Positions 24,524 through 31,457 of a DNA stretch of 64,000 nucleotides are shown piece by piece. The notes beneath the pieces are model-generated. The model did no database searches. It was not told where the DNA came from and saw only the letters and a program-made list of their open reading frames with translations. The stretch spans positions 682,001 through 746,000 of the forward strand of contig NZ_QOIM01000042.1 in the NCBI RefSeq assembly GCF_003323735.1, read 5' to 3'. The translations under genes and the position numbers were made by a program. How positions within the stretch are numbered: position 1 is the first letter of the stretch; each line of letters begins with the position of its first letter. Source of the stretch: Streptomyces reniochalinae. GTDB taxonomy: Bacteria; Actinomycetota; Actinomycetes; Streptomycetales; Streptomycetaceae.

Positions 24524-24573
24524 GTGAAGGTGTCGGTCAGTGACAGGCTTATGTCAGCCGATGACACCTTCAC
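24524..24573. terminator. Nested hairpin directly behind the precursor gene
   Basis: GTGAAGGTGTC (24524-24534) pairs with GACACCTTCAC (24563-24573), and an inner TGACA/TGTCA pair (24541-24545, 24552-24556) closes a short loop. It starts 17 bp after the precursor stop on the minus strand. Terminator or mRNA-stabilising 3' structure. Confidence 0.6.
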
Positions 24574-24589
24574 GCGCCGGGCGACTCGT

Positions 24590-24802
24590 TCAGGACTGGG
24601 CGCCCAGGGTGACGCCGACGCTGGGCAGGCCGTCGGTGCTGACGCCGTTGACGGTGTTGCCGACCAGGCCTTCCACGCCGCCGACGGTCGCGCCGGCCTC
24701 GTTCACGGCCTCGTTGAGGATGCCGCCGGAAACGGCGTCCAGCTCGGCGTCGGCAAGCTCAGCGGTCTCGATGTGGTGACGCATGAATGCGTTTCCCTTC
24801 AT
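24590..24802 (-). CDS. Double-glycine leader bacteriocin-like precursor peptide
   Basis: A 70-residue peptide with a leader ending in ELADAELDAVSGG (Gly26-Gly27), the classic cleavage signal of C39 peptidases with the hydrophobic positions at -4, -7 and -12. The predicted 43-residue core begins ILNEAVNEAG and is rich in Gly, Val, Asn and Thr (VGGVEGLVGNTVNG, GLPSVGVTLGAQS) with no Cys, so lanthionine or disulfide formation is excluded. No modification enzyme gene is adjacent. ATG 24802 has GGAAG upstream; Met7 (24784) is an alternative start. Exporter genes with a C39 domain follow. I infer a small unmodified secreted peptide, perhaps a class II bacteriocin or signal. Confidence 0.82.
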   Translation of the reverse strand: MKGNAFMRHHIETAELADAELDAVSGGILNEAVNEAGATVGGVEGLVGNTVNGVSTDGLPSVGVTLGAQS

Positions 24803-25159
24803 TGCTTCCGGTTTTATGAGGGGGAATCACCCCAGGCGGCGTGAATAACCGATCAGGGCGCTCATCAGTCGGGCCAGGACAGGCCCGGAAAAACGGGCAC
24901 ATCCGAAACCGGTAGCAGCGGTTCCGCCCGACTGTGCGAAGAGCAGAACATGCGAGTCAGGCCGCTCGCCACTTGAGTGGCCAGCCGTCTCAAGATCTCC
25001 ACATGGTGCACCCGACGTTTATGGACCGGCACATCCTCTTCTTGGCGACTCCCCCCCCGCCCGTCTGGGCGTGCCACGGCCCTTCCCCCGCCCGCCCGGG
25101 CATGCCGCGACGGCTTCCCTCGCCCGCTTCGGCGAGCCCCGGCGGCTACGCTCGCCCGC
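24803..25159. promoter_or_regulatory. Divergent region between precursor peptide and RNA methyltransferase
   Basis: No ORF is supported. The 5' leader of the peptide mRNA has two mutually exclusive stems sharing a GCCC: 24871-24875 with 24882-24886, and GCCCG 24883-24887 with CGGGC 24894-24898, an attenuator-like layout. A 14-bp palindrome GCCACTTGAGTGGC lies at 24968-24981 and could be an operator. No strong promoter hexamers were identified. Confidence 0.35.
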
Positions 25160-25987
25160 ATGCACACCGTGCGGATCACGACCCGCAACGCCCGTTTCCA
25201 GCAGTGGCACGCCCTCCTGGCCAACCGCACCAAGCGGCAGCGCGGCGGGGAGTTCCTCGTCCAGGGCGTACGCCCCCTCACGCTGGCCGTCGAACACGGC
25301 TGGCCGCTCACCGCCCTCCTCCACCCGGCGGGCCGCCGCCTCACCGACTGGGCGCGCTCCCTCCTGGAGGCACCCGAGGTGCCAGGCGACCGCGTCGCCA
25401 TGGCCCCCGAACTCCTCGCCGAACTGAGCGAACGCGAGGAGGGCGACGCCGAACTGGTCGCCGTCGCCCGCATGCCCGACGACGACCTGAGCCGCATCCC
25501 CGTCGGCCCCTCCTTCCTCGGCGTCCTCTTCGACCGCCCCACCAGCCCCGGCAACATCGGCACCCTCATCCGCTCCGCCGACGCCTTCGGCGCCGACGGC
25601 CTCGTCGTCACGGGCCACGCCGCCGACGTCTACGACCCCAAGTCCGTCCGCGCCTCCACCGGATCCCTCTTCTCCCTCCCCGCCGTCCGCATCCCCTCGC
25701 CCCGCGACCTCGACGCCTGGCTGCGCCACCACGACATCACCCTCGTCGGCACCGACGAAGCCGGCGACGACCTCCTCCACGACACCGACCTGACAGGACC
25801 GACCCTCCTCCTGATCGGCAACGAGACCACGGGCCTCAGCAACGCCTGGCGCGACCGCAGCCACCGCACCGCACGCATCCCCATGCACGGCGCCGCCAGC
25901 TCCCTCAACGCCGCCAACGCCGCCACCGCCGTCCTCTACGAGGCGGCCCGCCAACGCCACATGGCCGCCCGCACCGGAGCCGCGTAG
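25160..25987 (+). CDS. SpoU/TrmH family RNA methyltransferase
   Basis: A 275-residue SPOUT-class SAM-dependent RNA 2'-O-methyltransferase. The three family motifs are visible: FDRPTSPGNIGTLIRSADAF (motif 1), LLIGNETTGLS (motif 2) and IPMHGAASSLNAANAATAVL (motif 3), which form the trefoil knot. The N-terminal 95 residues form the RNA-binding substrate domain (RTKRQRGGEFLVQGVRPL). ATG 25160 is the natural start (MHTVRITTRNARFQQW). The RNA target, tRNA or 23S rRNA, cannot be decided. Codon usage is extremely GC-rich, unlike the cassette that follows. Confidence 0.92.
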   Translation: MHTVRITTRNARFQQWHALLANRTKRQRGGEFLVQGVRPLTLAVEHGWPLTALLHPAGRRLTDWARSLLEAPEVPGDRVAMAPELLAELSEREEGDAELVAVARMPDDDLSRIPVGPSFLGVLFDRPTSPGNIGTLIRSADAFGADGLVVTGHAADVYDPKSVRASTGSLFSLPAVRIPSPRDLDAWLRHHDITLVGTDEAGDDLLHDTDLTGPTLLLIGNETTGLSNAWRDRSHRTARIPMHGAASSLNAANAATAVLYEAARQRHMAARTGAA

Positions 25988-26012
25988 TCCGCAGACCACC
26001 GGCCGGCAACAG

Positions 26013-26043
26013 TTGACGCCAGGCGTCCGGGGGACTGTATGGT
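26013..26043 (+). promoter_or_regulatory. Candidate promoter of WXG cassette 2
   Basis: TTGACG (26013-26018) and TATGGT (26038-26043) are separated by 19 bp, 90 bp before the first gene of the cassette. The spacing is long for a housekeeping promoter, so the call is weak. Confidence 0.3.
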
Positions 26044-26132
26044 CACCCCTTGTCACGGTACGCACCCACACGGACACAAAGCGCGGTGCGAGAACACGGG
26101 GGATCGAGTTCGCCGACGACAGGGGGGAAGGC

Positions 26133-26576
26133 ATGTCCTTCGAGCAGGAGTGGTCCCGCGCGAGTGAGACCGCCATGCGACTCAACGGGGCCGGGAGCGC
26201 CCCGACAGGGGGCGGAGGCAGGGCGGACCTGGTCGTCACGCCCTCCGACAAGGCAGCCGCCGCCAAGTTCATCAAGGAAGACCTCGGCCCGGCGGCCACC
26301 TACGAGGGCGGCAAGGCGACACTCGCCTCGACCAGCGTCTTCGGCAGCAGCAACACCACCCACGGCGTCCTGCGCGGCTGGGACACCCGCAAGGGCCTGG
26401 ACTTCTGCCTGGAGCGCTGGGGCGAGGCGTGGCAGAAGATCTCCCACCGCTTACGTGGCGAGATGAACGCCCTGTACGGCACCAAGACCGCGTTCGAGGT
26501 CTCGGAAGCCGACCGGGTCCGCAGCCTCAACAAGGCGCTCGAGCCGGTGCACGGCAGCCGTCTCAACGACCTGTGA
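26133..26576 (+). CDS. WXG100-like small protein, cassette 2 (TTA codon)
   Basis: A 147-residue helical protein without signal peptide, paralogous to the protein at 3656-4105: MSFEQEW at the N-terminus, a Gly-rich linker, RADLVV, a Gly-Ser turn (FGSSNTTHG), and helices containing LERWGEAWQKISHRL. ATG 26133 follows GGGGGGAAGG (26122-26130). Leu107 is encoded by TTA (26451-26453), the codon read by the developmentally controlled bldA tRNA in streptomycetes, so translation may be confined to late growth. The large WXG protein gene follows after 10 bp. Export by a type VII system is inferred only from fold and family. Confidence 0.78.
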   Translation: MSFEQEWSRASETAMRLNGAGSAPTGGGGRADLVVTPSDKAAAAKFIKEDLGPAATYEGGKATLASTSVFGSSNTTHGVLRGWDTRKGLDFCLERWGEAWQKISHRLRGEMNALYGTKTAFEVSEADRVRSLNKALEPVHGSRLNDL

Positions 26577-26586
26577 GGCGCGCGAC

Positions 26587-28989
26587 GTGGAACTGACCTA
26601 CCACGACATCATGAACGCCGACTTCTCCTCCCTCACCGAAACAGCCAAGAACTGGCGCATCCTGAGGGACCGCTGCGACATCTTCCACGACGCCTACCAC
26701 GGCAGCGTCCGGAAAAGGCTCAAGGGCTGGTCAGGAGAGTCGGCGGACGCCTTCTGGAAGTCCTCGAAGATCACCGCACACGAGTTCGCCGCGGCCAAGA
26801 AGCAGGCGGGAAAGATCGCGGATCTGCTGGACGACTGCCACAACCGGCTCACCGCCGCCCGCGAACACCTCAAGACGGTCCGCGACCAAGCCGTCCACGA
26901 GGGCGGCATGAAGGTCGACGCGTACGGCAAGTGCAACCTCGACACCAGCGGCATGACGAGCGGCGAGGCACAGAGCGCGCTGCGCGACCCCGGCCGCGCT
27001 GACGAGGAGACCAAGTGGAACGGCCGCATCAGGGACGCGGTCAAACACGTCGACGACGTGGACCAGGAAAACATGCTCACCCTCAAGGCCGCCGCCACGG
27101 ACGAGGACGGCAAGGGCGAGGACGGCGGGTTCAACAGCGAGGCCGTCGGAGATGTGGAGAAGTACGCCGGCAAGCGCGCCGCCGCCCTGATCGAACGCCT
27201 CGACTCACGTGAGCAGAACGGCGGGCTGAGCCCAGCCGAACGGCACGAGTTGCAGGTACTCCTCCGGACGGACCCCGACGACGAACAGTTCAGCCGCACG
27301 CTGCTCAACTCCTTGCGGCCCGACGGGCTCATCGATGCGACGAACCAGCTGAACGCGTTGGCCTACCGCGTCGACAAGGACAATCAAGGCGCCTACCTCG
27401 GCATGGAGAAATCGCTGGCCACGTCACTGGCCTCGGCGACGAGAGTCCCGGTCTTCCGTGACGGGAATGGCAAGAAGATCAAGCCGAGTTCACTCGAGTA
27501 CGGCAAGAAGTACACATCCTGGCTCGGCAGCCAGGATGGCGCCTTCTATGGCAAGTGGCGCGAGCACATGCGAAAAGCGGGCGCCGACGAGTGGTCCTAC
27601 ACGCTGCGGGACGCCGGTGGTGTCGGTGGCAGTTCCTACCAAGGCCGCGGCTATCAGAGCCTGATCACCCTCATGAAACACGGCGACGGCTACTCTCCGC
27701 AGATGCTCTACGACCTGGGCGACGACATCCGTGCCGCAGAGGAGAAGCACCCCGACATCTGGGACCACGGGGGCTTCGACAAGGGAGTCTCCGAAGGAAG
27801 CCTTCTTCCTGAGATGAGGAACAGCACCTTCGAAAACGATCCGTATGACGGTCTTCTGAGAATCATGTCCAAGGACCCGGAGATCGCCGCAGGCTACCTG
27901 GATCCCGCATCCGACGCAGACCTGTCCGACGACGAGGTCAGCAAGAACGACCGCATGAAGTACCTCGTCCACGACCGGGACTGGGAGATCGTCGATACCG
28001 GTCGCTACGACGATCACGGCAAACTCGACAAGGATGCGCGGGAAGGTTTCGAGGCCGCGCTGAAGGCCGGCGCCACGGGACGCCTTCCGGACGCCGTGGT
28101 GACCAAGGACGCCCCGCTTCACTCGGCGGAGAACGCCGGAGTCATGGAAGAGGCCGTGCGGGTGTTCGGTGGGCCTGCCCGGGAGGGGGAGGTCTCACCG
28201 CTCGCCAAGGGCGAGGACTTCACCGGATTCCGGGGAACGCTCGGCGAGATGATCGCCGACTACCCAGGAAACGTACAGCGAGAAATGTACGGGGACAAGG
28301 AACTCCCCGTAAGAGGTCACGTGGCGAACTTCGACGCGGGCGCGCTTCACGAGACCCTGAACCAGGTGGGACGCGACCCGTACGGGTACGGGGTGGTTCA
28401 GGCATCCCAGCAGATGTACACAGTGGAGCACTTGCAGGCAGTGATGCGCGATCTCCCTCATGGAGCCGATGCCAGCGATGTCCGCGACTATGTCGGCGAC
28501 GCCGTAGTGGGCGGGGCATATGTCAACGGAGTTCTCAGTGAGGCCCGAGCCGACGCGCTGTTTGACGACAAGGTCGCGGAGGCCAGGGACTTCAACGAGA
28601 AGGCGGATGAAGCGAGCGAGTGGGTGAACAGATTTGTAGGTCTCGGGACCGGAAACCTGGGAGGTGACGGAGGGGGCGGGGCCCTTGTGTCAACTCCGGT
28701 TGGTTGGGCTCAGGAGGAACTGTCTTCCGCGGTTGTGGAGCATATCAAGAGGGACCTGCCCCAAGAGGCGGCGAAGGGCGATGTGGAAAGTAAATATAAT
28801 TTCACGAGCACTCAGGAGAGCGTGAGAGATTTTTACCGGGGCTGGGCCGAGAACTTTGGCAAGGACTCAGGTCTGAGAGCGGAGATCCTTGAAGGGGCGA
28901 TCGCCGGTGCGCGAAGGGAAGCCATTGCCGGGTTCCAGGATGGCGCAGGGACGTCTCGCGGCCACGCGACTGTCGAGCCCACAGAATAG
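26587..28989 (+). CDS. Large WXG-domain protein of unknown function, cassette 2
   Basis: An 800-residue hydrophilic protein without signal peptide. GTG 26587 follows GAGG. Residues 1-100 form a WXG100 hairpin with the turn KGWSGESADAFWKSS (W47, G49) between two long helices. The remainder matches the overall layout of the 725-aa protein at 4121-6298: LLRIMSKDPEIAAGYLD, a MKYLVHDRDW block, FEAALKAGATG, VQREMYGD, and LNQVGRDPYGYGVVQ, which aligns with the SRDPHSYQIL block of the other copy. The C-terminus has RDFYRGWAENF. Base composition drops from about 65 percent G+C near the start to about 53 percent in stretches after 28260, with codons such as AGA, TAT, AAT and AAA appearing, a sign of mosaic origin. 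Confidence 0.85.
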   Translation: MELTYHDIMNADFSSLTETAKNWRILRDRCDIFHDAYHGSVRKRLKGWSGESADAFWKSSKITAHEFAAAKKQAGKIADLLDDCHNRLTAAREHLKTVRDQAVHEGGMKVDAYGKCNLDTSGMTSGEAQSALRDPGRADEETKWNGRIRDAVKHVDDVDQENMLTLKAAATDEDGKGEDGGFNSEAVGDVEKYAGKRAAALIERLDSREQNGGLSPAERHELQVLLRTDPDDEQFSRTLLNSLRPDGLIDATNQLNALAYRVDKDNQGAYLGMEKSLATSLASATRVPVFRDGNGKKIKPSSLEYGKKYTSWLGSQDGAFYGKWREHMRKAGADEWSYTLRDAGGVGGSSYQGRGYQSLITLMKHGDGYSPQMLYDLGDDIRAAEEKHPDIWDHGGFDKGVSEGSLLPEMRNSTFENDPYDGLLRIMSKDPEIAAGYLDPASDADLSDDEVSKNDRMKYLVHDRDWEIVDTGRYDDHGKLDKDAREGFEAALKAGATGRLPDAVVTKDAPLHSAENAGVMEEAVRVFGGPAREGEVSPLAKGEDFTGFRGTLGEMIADYPGNVQREMYGDKELPVRGHVANFDAGALHETLNQVGRDPYGYGVVQASQQMYTVEHLQAVMRDLPHGADASDVRDYVGDAVVGGAYVNGVLSEARADALFDDKVAEARDFNEKADEASEWVNRFVGLGTGNLGGDGGGGALVSTPVGWAQEELSSAVVEHIKRDLPQEAAKGDVESKYNFTSTQESVRDFYRGWAENFGKDSGLRAEILEGAIAGARREAIAGFQDGAGTSRGHATVEPTE

Positions 28990-28996
28990 GCTGACA

Positions 28997-29596
28997 ATGA
29001 ATCGGGTTTCGCGCGGTGGAAGATGTCTCCGGGCATTCACCCTTCTGGCCTGCTGCGTTGCGCTTGTTTCCGCGTGCGCTCAGCAGCCGGAGCGAGAATA
29101 CGCTGTTCCTGACACCTTCTGTGGGCTGAGGCTACCGAAAAAGAGCTACTCTGCTCTTTTTGGCCCAGGTGAAAGACTGTCGCGGCAGGACAAGCAGGAC
29201 GAGTTGGGGAGTTTGCGGGTGGCTGCCCAAGGGTGCACGTACCTGGTCGACGGATTGCCTGTCGTTTCGCTGTCCGGAAACTGGGTGAAAAAAGGAGACG
29301 AGGTGGAGCCCTCGACTCCTTTTGAGGTGATCGAGTCCTACGGCGCTCGGAACACGTCACGTGAGTACGCAGGCCGCTACGATGTGGCCACCTGGTCTGC
29401 CGGCGCCGTCGCTGCTGTGGACTGTCCGCGCCCTGAAGGTGACTTGCAGGTTGATTTCACCAGGTTTCTTCTCGATGTCCACGCTAATGACACCCCGCTC
29501 ACTGACGATCCCGACCGTTCCCGAAAAGTGTTTGGTGATCTGGCTCAATCTGCCATGACCGAGGTGGCAAGCGAGTTCCACTGCGAGGGGCAGTGA
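28997..29596 (+). CDS. REYAVP lipoprotein, cassette 2
   Basis: A 199-residue lipoprotein, 7 bp after the large gene. ATG 28997 gives a basic N-region (MNRVSRGGRCLR), a hydrophobic core and lipobox VSAC. Soon after the lipidated Cys comes REYAVPDTFC, the block shared with the cassette 1 lipoprotein, then PGERL, a Cys in QGCTYLVDGLPVVS, VDC and a final FHC near the C-terminus. Four conserved Cys outside the lipobox suggest two disulfides. G+C content is about 52-62 percent, lower than neighbours, like the end of the preceding gene. The last 30 residues are repeated as a remnant just downstream. Likely extracytoplasmic partner of the large WXG protein; function unknown. Confidence 0.85.
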   Translation: MNRVSRGGRCLRAFTLLACCVALVSACAQQPEREYAVPDTFCGLRLPKKSYSALFGPGERLSRQDKQDELGSLRVAAQGCTYLVDGLPVVSLSGNWVKKGDEVEPSTPFEVIESYGARNTSREYAGRYDVATWSAGAVAAVDCPRPEGDLQVDFTRFLLDVHANDTPLTDDPDRSRKVFGDLAQSAMTEVASEFHCEGQ

Positions 29597-29704
29597 CCTT
29601 CCGAAGTCGAGGACGACCCCGAGCGGGCGCACGAGACGTTCGGGAAGTTGGCGCAGGTCGTGATGGCCGAGGCCGCGGGGAAGCTGTCGTGTGCGCACGG
29701 GTGA
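29597..29704 (+). pseudogene. Orphan C-terminal tail of a third lipoprotein copy
   Basis: Directly behind the TGA of the lipoprotein gene, in the same frame, 35 further codons read PSEVEDDPERAHETFGKLAQ and continue VVMAEAAGKLSCAHG before TGA 29702. The end of the intact gene reads TDDPDRSRKVFGDLAQ and then SAMTEVASEFHCEGQ. The two tails are clearly homologous (DDPxR, FGxLAQ, MxExA, final Cys) but differ at DNA level. The remnant is about 72 percent G+C, typical of the chromosome, while the intact gene is not. No start or signal peptide is present. It looks like the leftover 3' end of a resident lipoprotein gene replaced by an incoming allele. Confidence 0.75.
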
Positions 29705-29774
29705 CGGGCGCGTGGGGGTGGCGTGATCACCTTCACGGTGCCTGTCGGCCGCGCGCGGCGCGGAAGGTGGCAGT

Positions 29775-30497
29775 ATGCGCCGTATGAATGCAGCTGCCTC
29801 TGACGCCGCCGGCAACACCGCACCGAAGAAGGACCCGTGGGACCTGCCTGATGTGTCCGGGATGACCGTCGGCGTGCTCGGCGGGACCGGGGACCAGGGG
29901 CGGGGGCTGGCGTACCGGCTGGCCCGGGGCGGCATGGCCGTCACCGTCGGCTCGCGGGCCGCGGAGCGGGCCCGGCAGGCGGCCGAGGAGATCGGGCACG
30001 GCGTCGAGGGGGTCGACAACGCCGAGTGCGCGCGCCGCTCCGACATCGTGATCGTCGCCGTCCCGTGGGAGGGCCACGCGAAGACGGTCGAGTCGCTGCG
30101 CGAGGAGCTGCGCGGCAAGCTGGTCGTCGACTGCGTCAACCCGCTCGGCTTCGACAAGAAGGGCGCCTACGCGCTGGTCCCCGAGGAGGGCAGCGCGGCC
30201 GAGCAGGCCGCGGCGCTGCTGCCCGAGTCGCGGGTCACCGCGGCCTTCCACCACCTGTCCGCCGTGCTGCTCTCCGACCCGGAGGTGGAGGAGATCGCCA
30301 CGGACGTGATGGTGCTGGGCGAGAAGCGCGCTGACTGCGAGATCGTGCAGGCGCTCGCCGCCCGCATCCCCGGGATGCGGGGCGTCTTCGCGGGCCGGCT
30401 GCGCAACGCCCACCAGGTCGAGTCGCTGGTGGCCAACCTCATCTCCGTCAACCGCCGCTACAAGGCGCACGCGGGCGTCCGTCTCACCGACATCTGA
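29775..30497 (+). CDS. npdG: NADPH-dependent F420 reductase
   Basis: A 240-residue F420H2:NADP+ oxidoreductase, which moves hydride between NADP(H) and the deazaflavin F420. The dinucleotide motif GVLGGTGDQGRGLAYRLARGG lies near residue 33-53, then VTVGSRAAERA for the NADP phosphate and IVIVAVPWEGH. DCVNPLGFDKKG and FHHLSAVLL are the F420-binding segments. The last part VFAGRLRNAHQVESLVANLISVNRRYKAHAGVRLT is highly typical. ATG 29775 follows GGAAGG at suitable spacing; ATG 29784 is possible. The N-terminus has about 30 extra residues, as in other actinobacteria. Confidence 0.95.
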   Translation: MRRMNAAASDAAGNTAPKKDPWDLPDVSGMTVGVLGGTGDQGRGLAYRLARGGMAVTVGSRAAERARQAAEEIGHGVEGVDNAECARRSDIVIVAVPWEGHAKTVESLREELRGKLVVDCVNPLGFDKKGAYALVPEEGSAAEQAAALLPESRVTAAFHHLSAVLLSDPEVEEIATDVMVLGEKRADCEIVQALAARIPGMRGVFAGRLRNAHQVESLVANLISVNRRYKAHAGVRLTDI

Positions 30498-30525
30498 GCC
30501 GCCGCGCACGAAACGGCGGCGGGCA

Positions 30526-30566
30526 CAGATACGGATACGGGCACGAATACGGGCACGGGCATGGGT
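30526..30566. repeat. Degenerate hexamer tandem (CGGRYA)
   Basis: About seven successive 6-bp units such as CGGATA, CGGGCA, CGAATA, CGGGCA and TGGGTG run through the start of the next lipoprotein gene. A low-complexity slippage tract. Confidence 0.55.
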
Positions 30567-31235
30567 GCGGGTGGGGTGGGGAAGCGCAGAATCCCCGGCG
30601 GCGGTCTGACGGTCGCCGCCGTGGTGGCGGCCGTCCTCGCGGCGTGCTCGGGGTACGGCGGTACGAGGGACGAGCATGAGGGCGGCGAGGAGGCGAAGCC
30701 GGCCCGGTCGCCGCTGAGTGTCGGCGCCCTGCGGAAGCTGGCGGCCGAGCCCGGAAGCAGCTGTCCCGTGCCCTACGACGTGCCCGCCGCGCTGCGGGCC
30801 GCGGGCGCGGAGGTCGGCCGTGTCGAGTCCGGGTCCGTGGACGGCGAGTTGCCCGACGACCTCGACACCCCGCTGGCGCGGGCGGACGGCGCACTCGTCG
30901 GCTGCGGCTACCGCGTCGGCGCCGAGCGGGCCCGTCTGTTCACCGTGGGGGTGGCCCGGGGGTACGCGGTCGACGTCATGCTGCCGCAGATCCAGCACGA
31001 CGCCCGGATGGGGCGGGGCGCGCTGCGCCGGTACGCGCAGGAGGTCCACGAGGCCGAGCCCGGTGACGCTCCGCTCGTCGCGCCCGGCGGCAACGTCGCC
31101 GCTGTCCGGCTTCCGACGGCCGGCGGCGGGGACCTGGCACTGGTGGTCACGGTCGGCGACGACGGCAGGACCCGGTTGTCCCGGCACCGGGTCAGCGCCC
31201 TGACACAGAACCTGGCCCACCAGGCCCACCGCTGA
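30561..31235 (+). CDS. Putative lipoprotein of unknown function
   Basis: A 224-residue protein from ATG 30561 with a signal sequence (KRRIPGGGLTVAAVVAAVLAAC, lipobox LAAC at residue 29) and a charged linker. The mature part has Cys at SSCPVPYDVPAALRAAGAEV and VGCGYRVG, which could form one disulfide, and the region SGSVDGELPDDLDTPLARADGALVGC. The C-terminus ends in an alpha helix (HRVSALTQNLAHQAHR). It resembles small extracytoplasmic lipoproteins of streptomycetes with no assigned role. It follows npdG by 63 bp in the same orientation, but co-transcription is uncertain. It lacks the REYAVP block of the cassette lipoproteins. Confidence 0.8.
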   Translation: MGAGGVGKRRIPGGGLTVAAVVAAVLAACSGYGGTRDEHEGGEEAKPARSPLSVGALRKLAAEPGSSCPVPYDVPAALRAAGAEVGRVESGSVDGELPDDLDTPLARADGALVGCGYRVGAERARLFTVGVARGYAVDVMLPQIQHDARMGRGALRRYAQEVHEAEPGDAPLVAPGGNVAAVRLPTAGGGDLALVVTVGDDGRTRLSRHRVSALTQNLAHQAHR

Positions 31236-31245
31236 GGTCTCCAGG

Positions 31246-31307
31246 GGGCTCCCGCCCGGCCCCGCGCAGCCCGCCCGGCTTTGCGCGGGCTCCCGCCCGG
31301 CCCCGCG
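31246..31307. repeat. Two 21-bp direct repeats, 41 bp apart
   Basis: The 21-mer GGGCTCCCGCC...CCCCGCG occurs exactly at 31246-31266 and 31287-31307 in the gap before the MFS gene. The intervening GCCCGCCCGG...CGCGGGC can form stems with either copy, so the region may also terminate upstream transcription. Confidence 0.7.
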
Positions 31308-31457
31308 AGGGTCCGCGCAGGGCCCGAACGGAGCAGGTATCAGCCGCGGGGGTGCGGGAACCCGCTGTCGTCGGACATGCGGGTCGCGCGTGCCCCGCCC
31401 ATGATGGGGTGAGCGGTGACCGGCCACAGGGGCGTGCGCGCCCGCCAGGAGGCACGG

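Noticed and set aside
24590..24802. Lanthipeptide or thiopeptide precursor
   Set aside because: The core has no Cys and there is no modifying enzyme gene next to it.
26587..28989. Reading the large WXG protein as a polymorphic toxin with a variable C-terminal toxin domain
   Set aside because: The two paralogues appear related through to their C-termini and no nuclease, deaminase or ADP-ribosyltransferase motif is visible, so toxicity is not supported by sequence alone.
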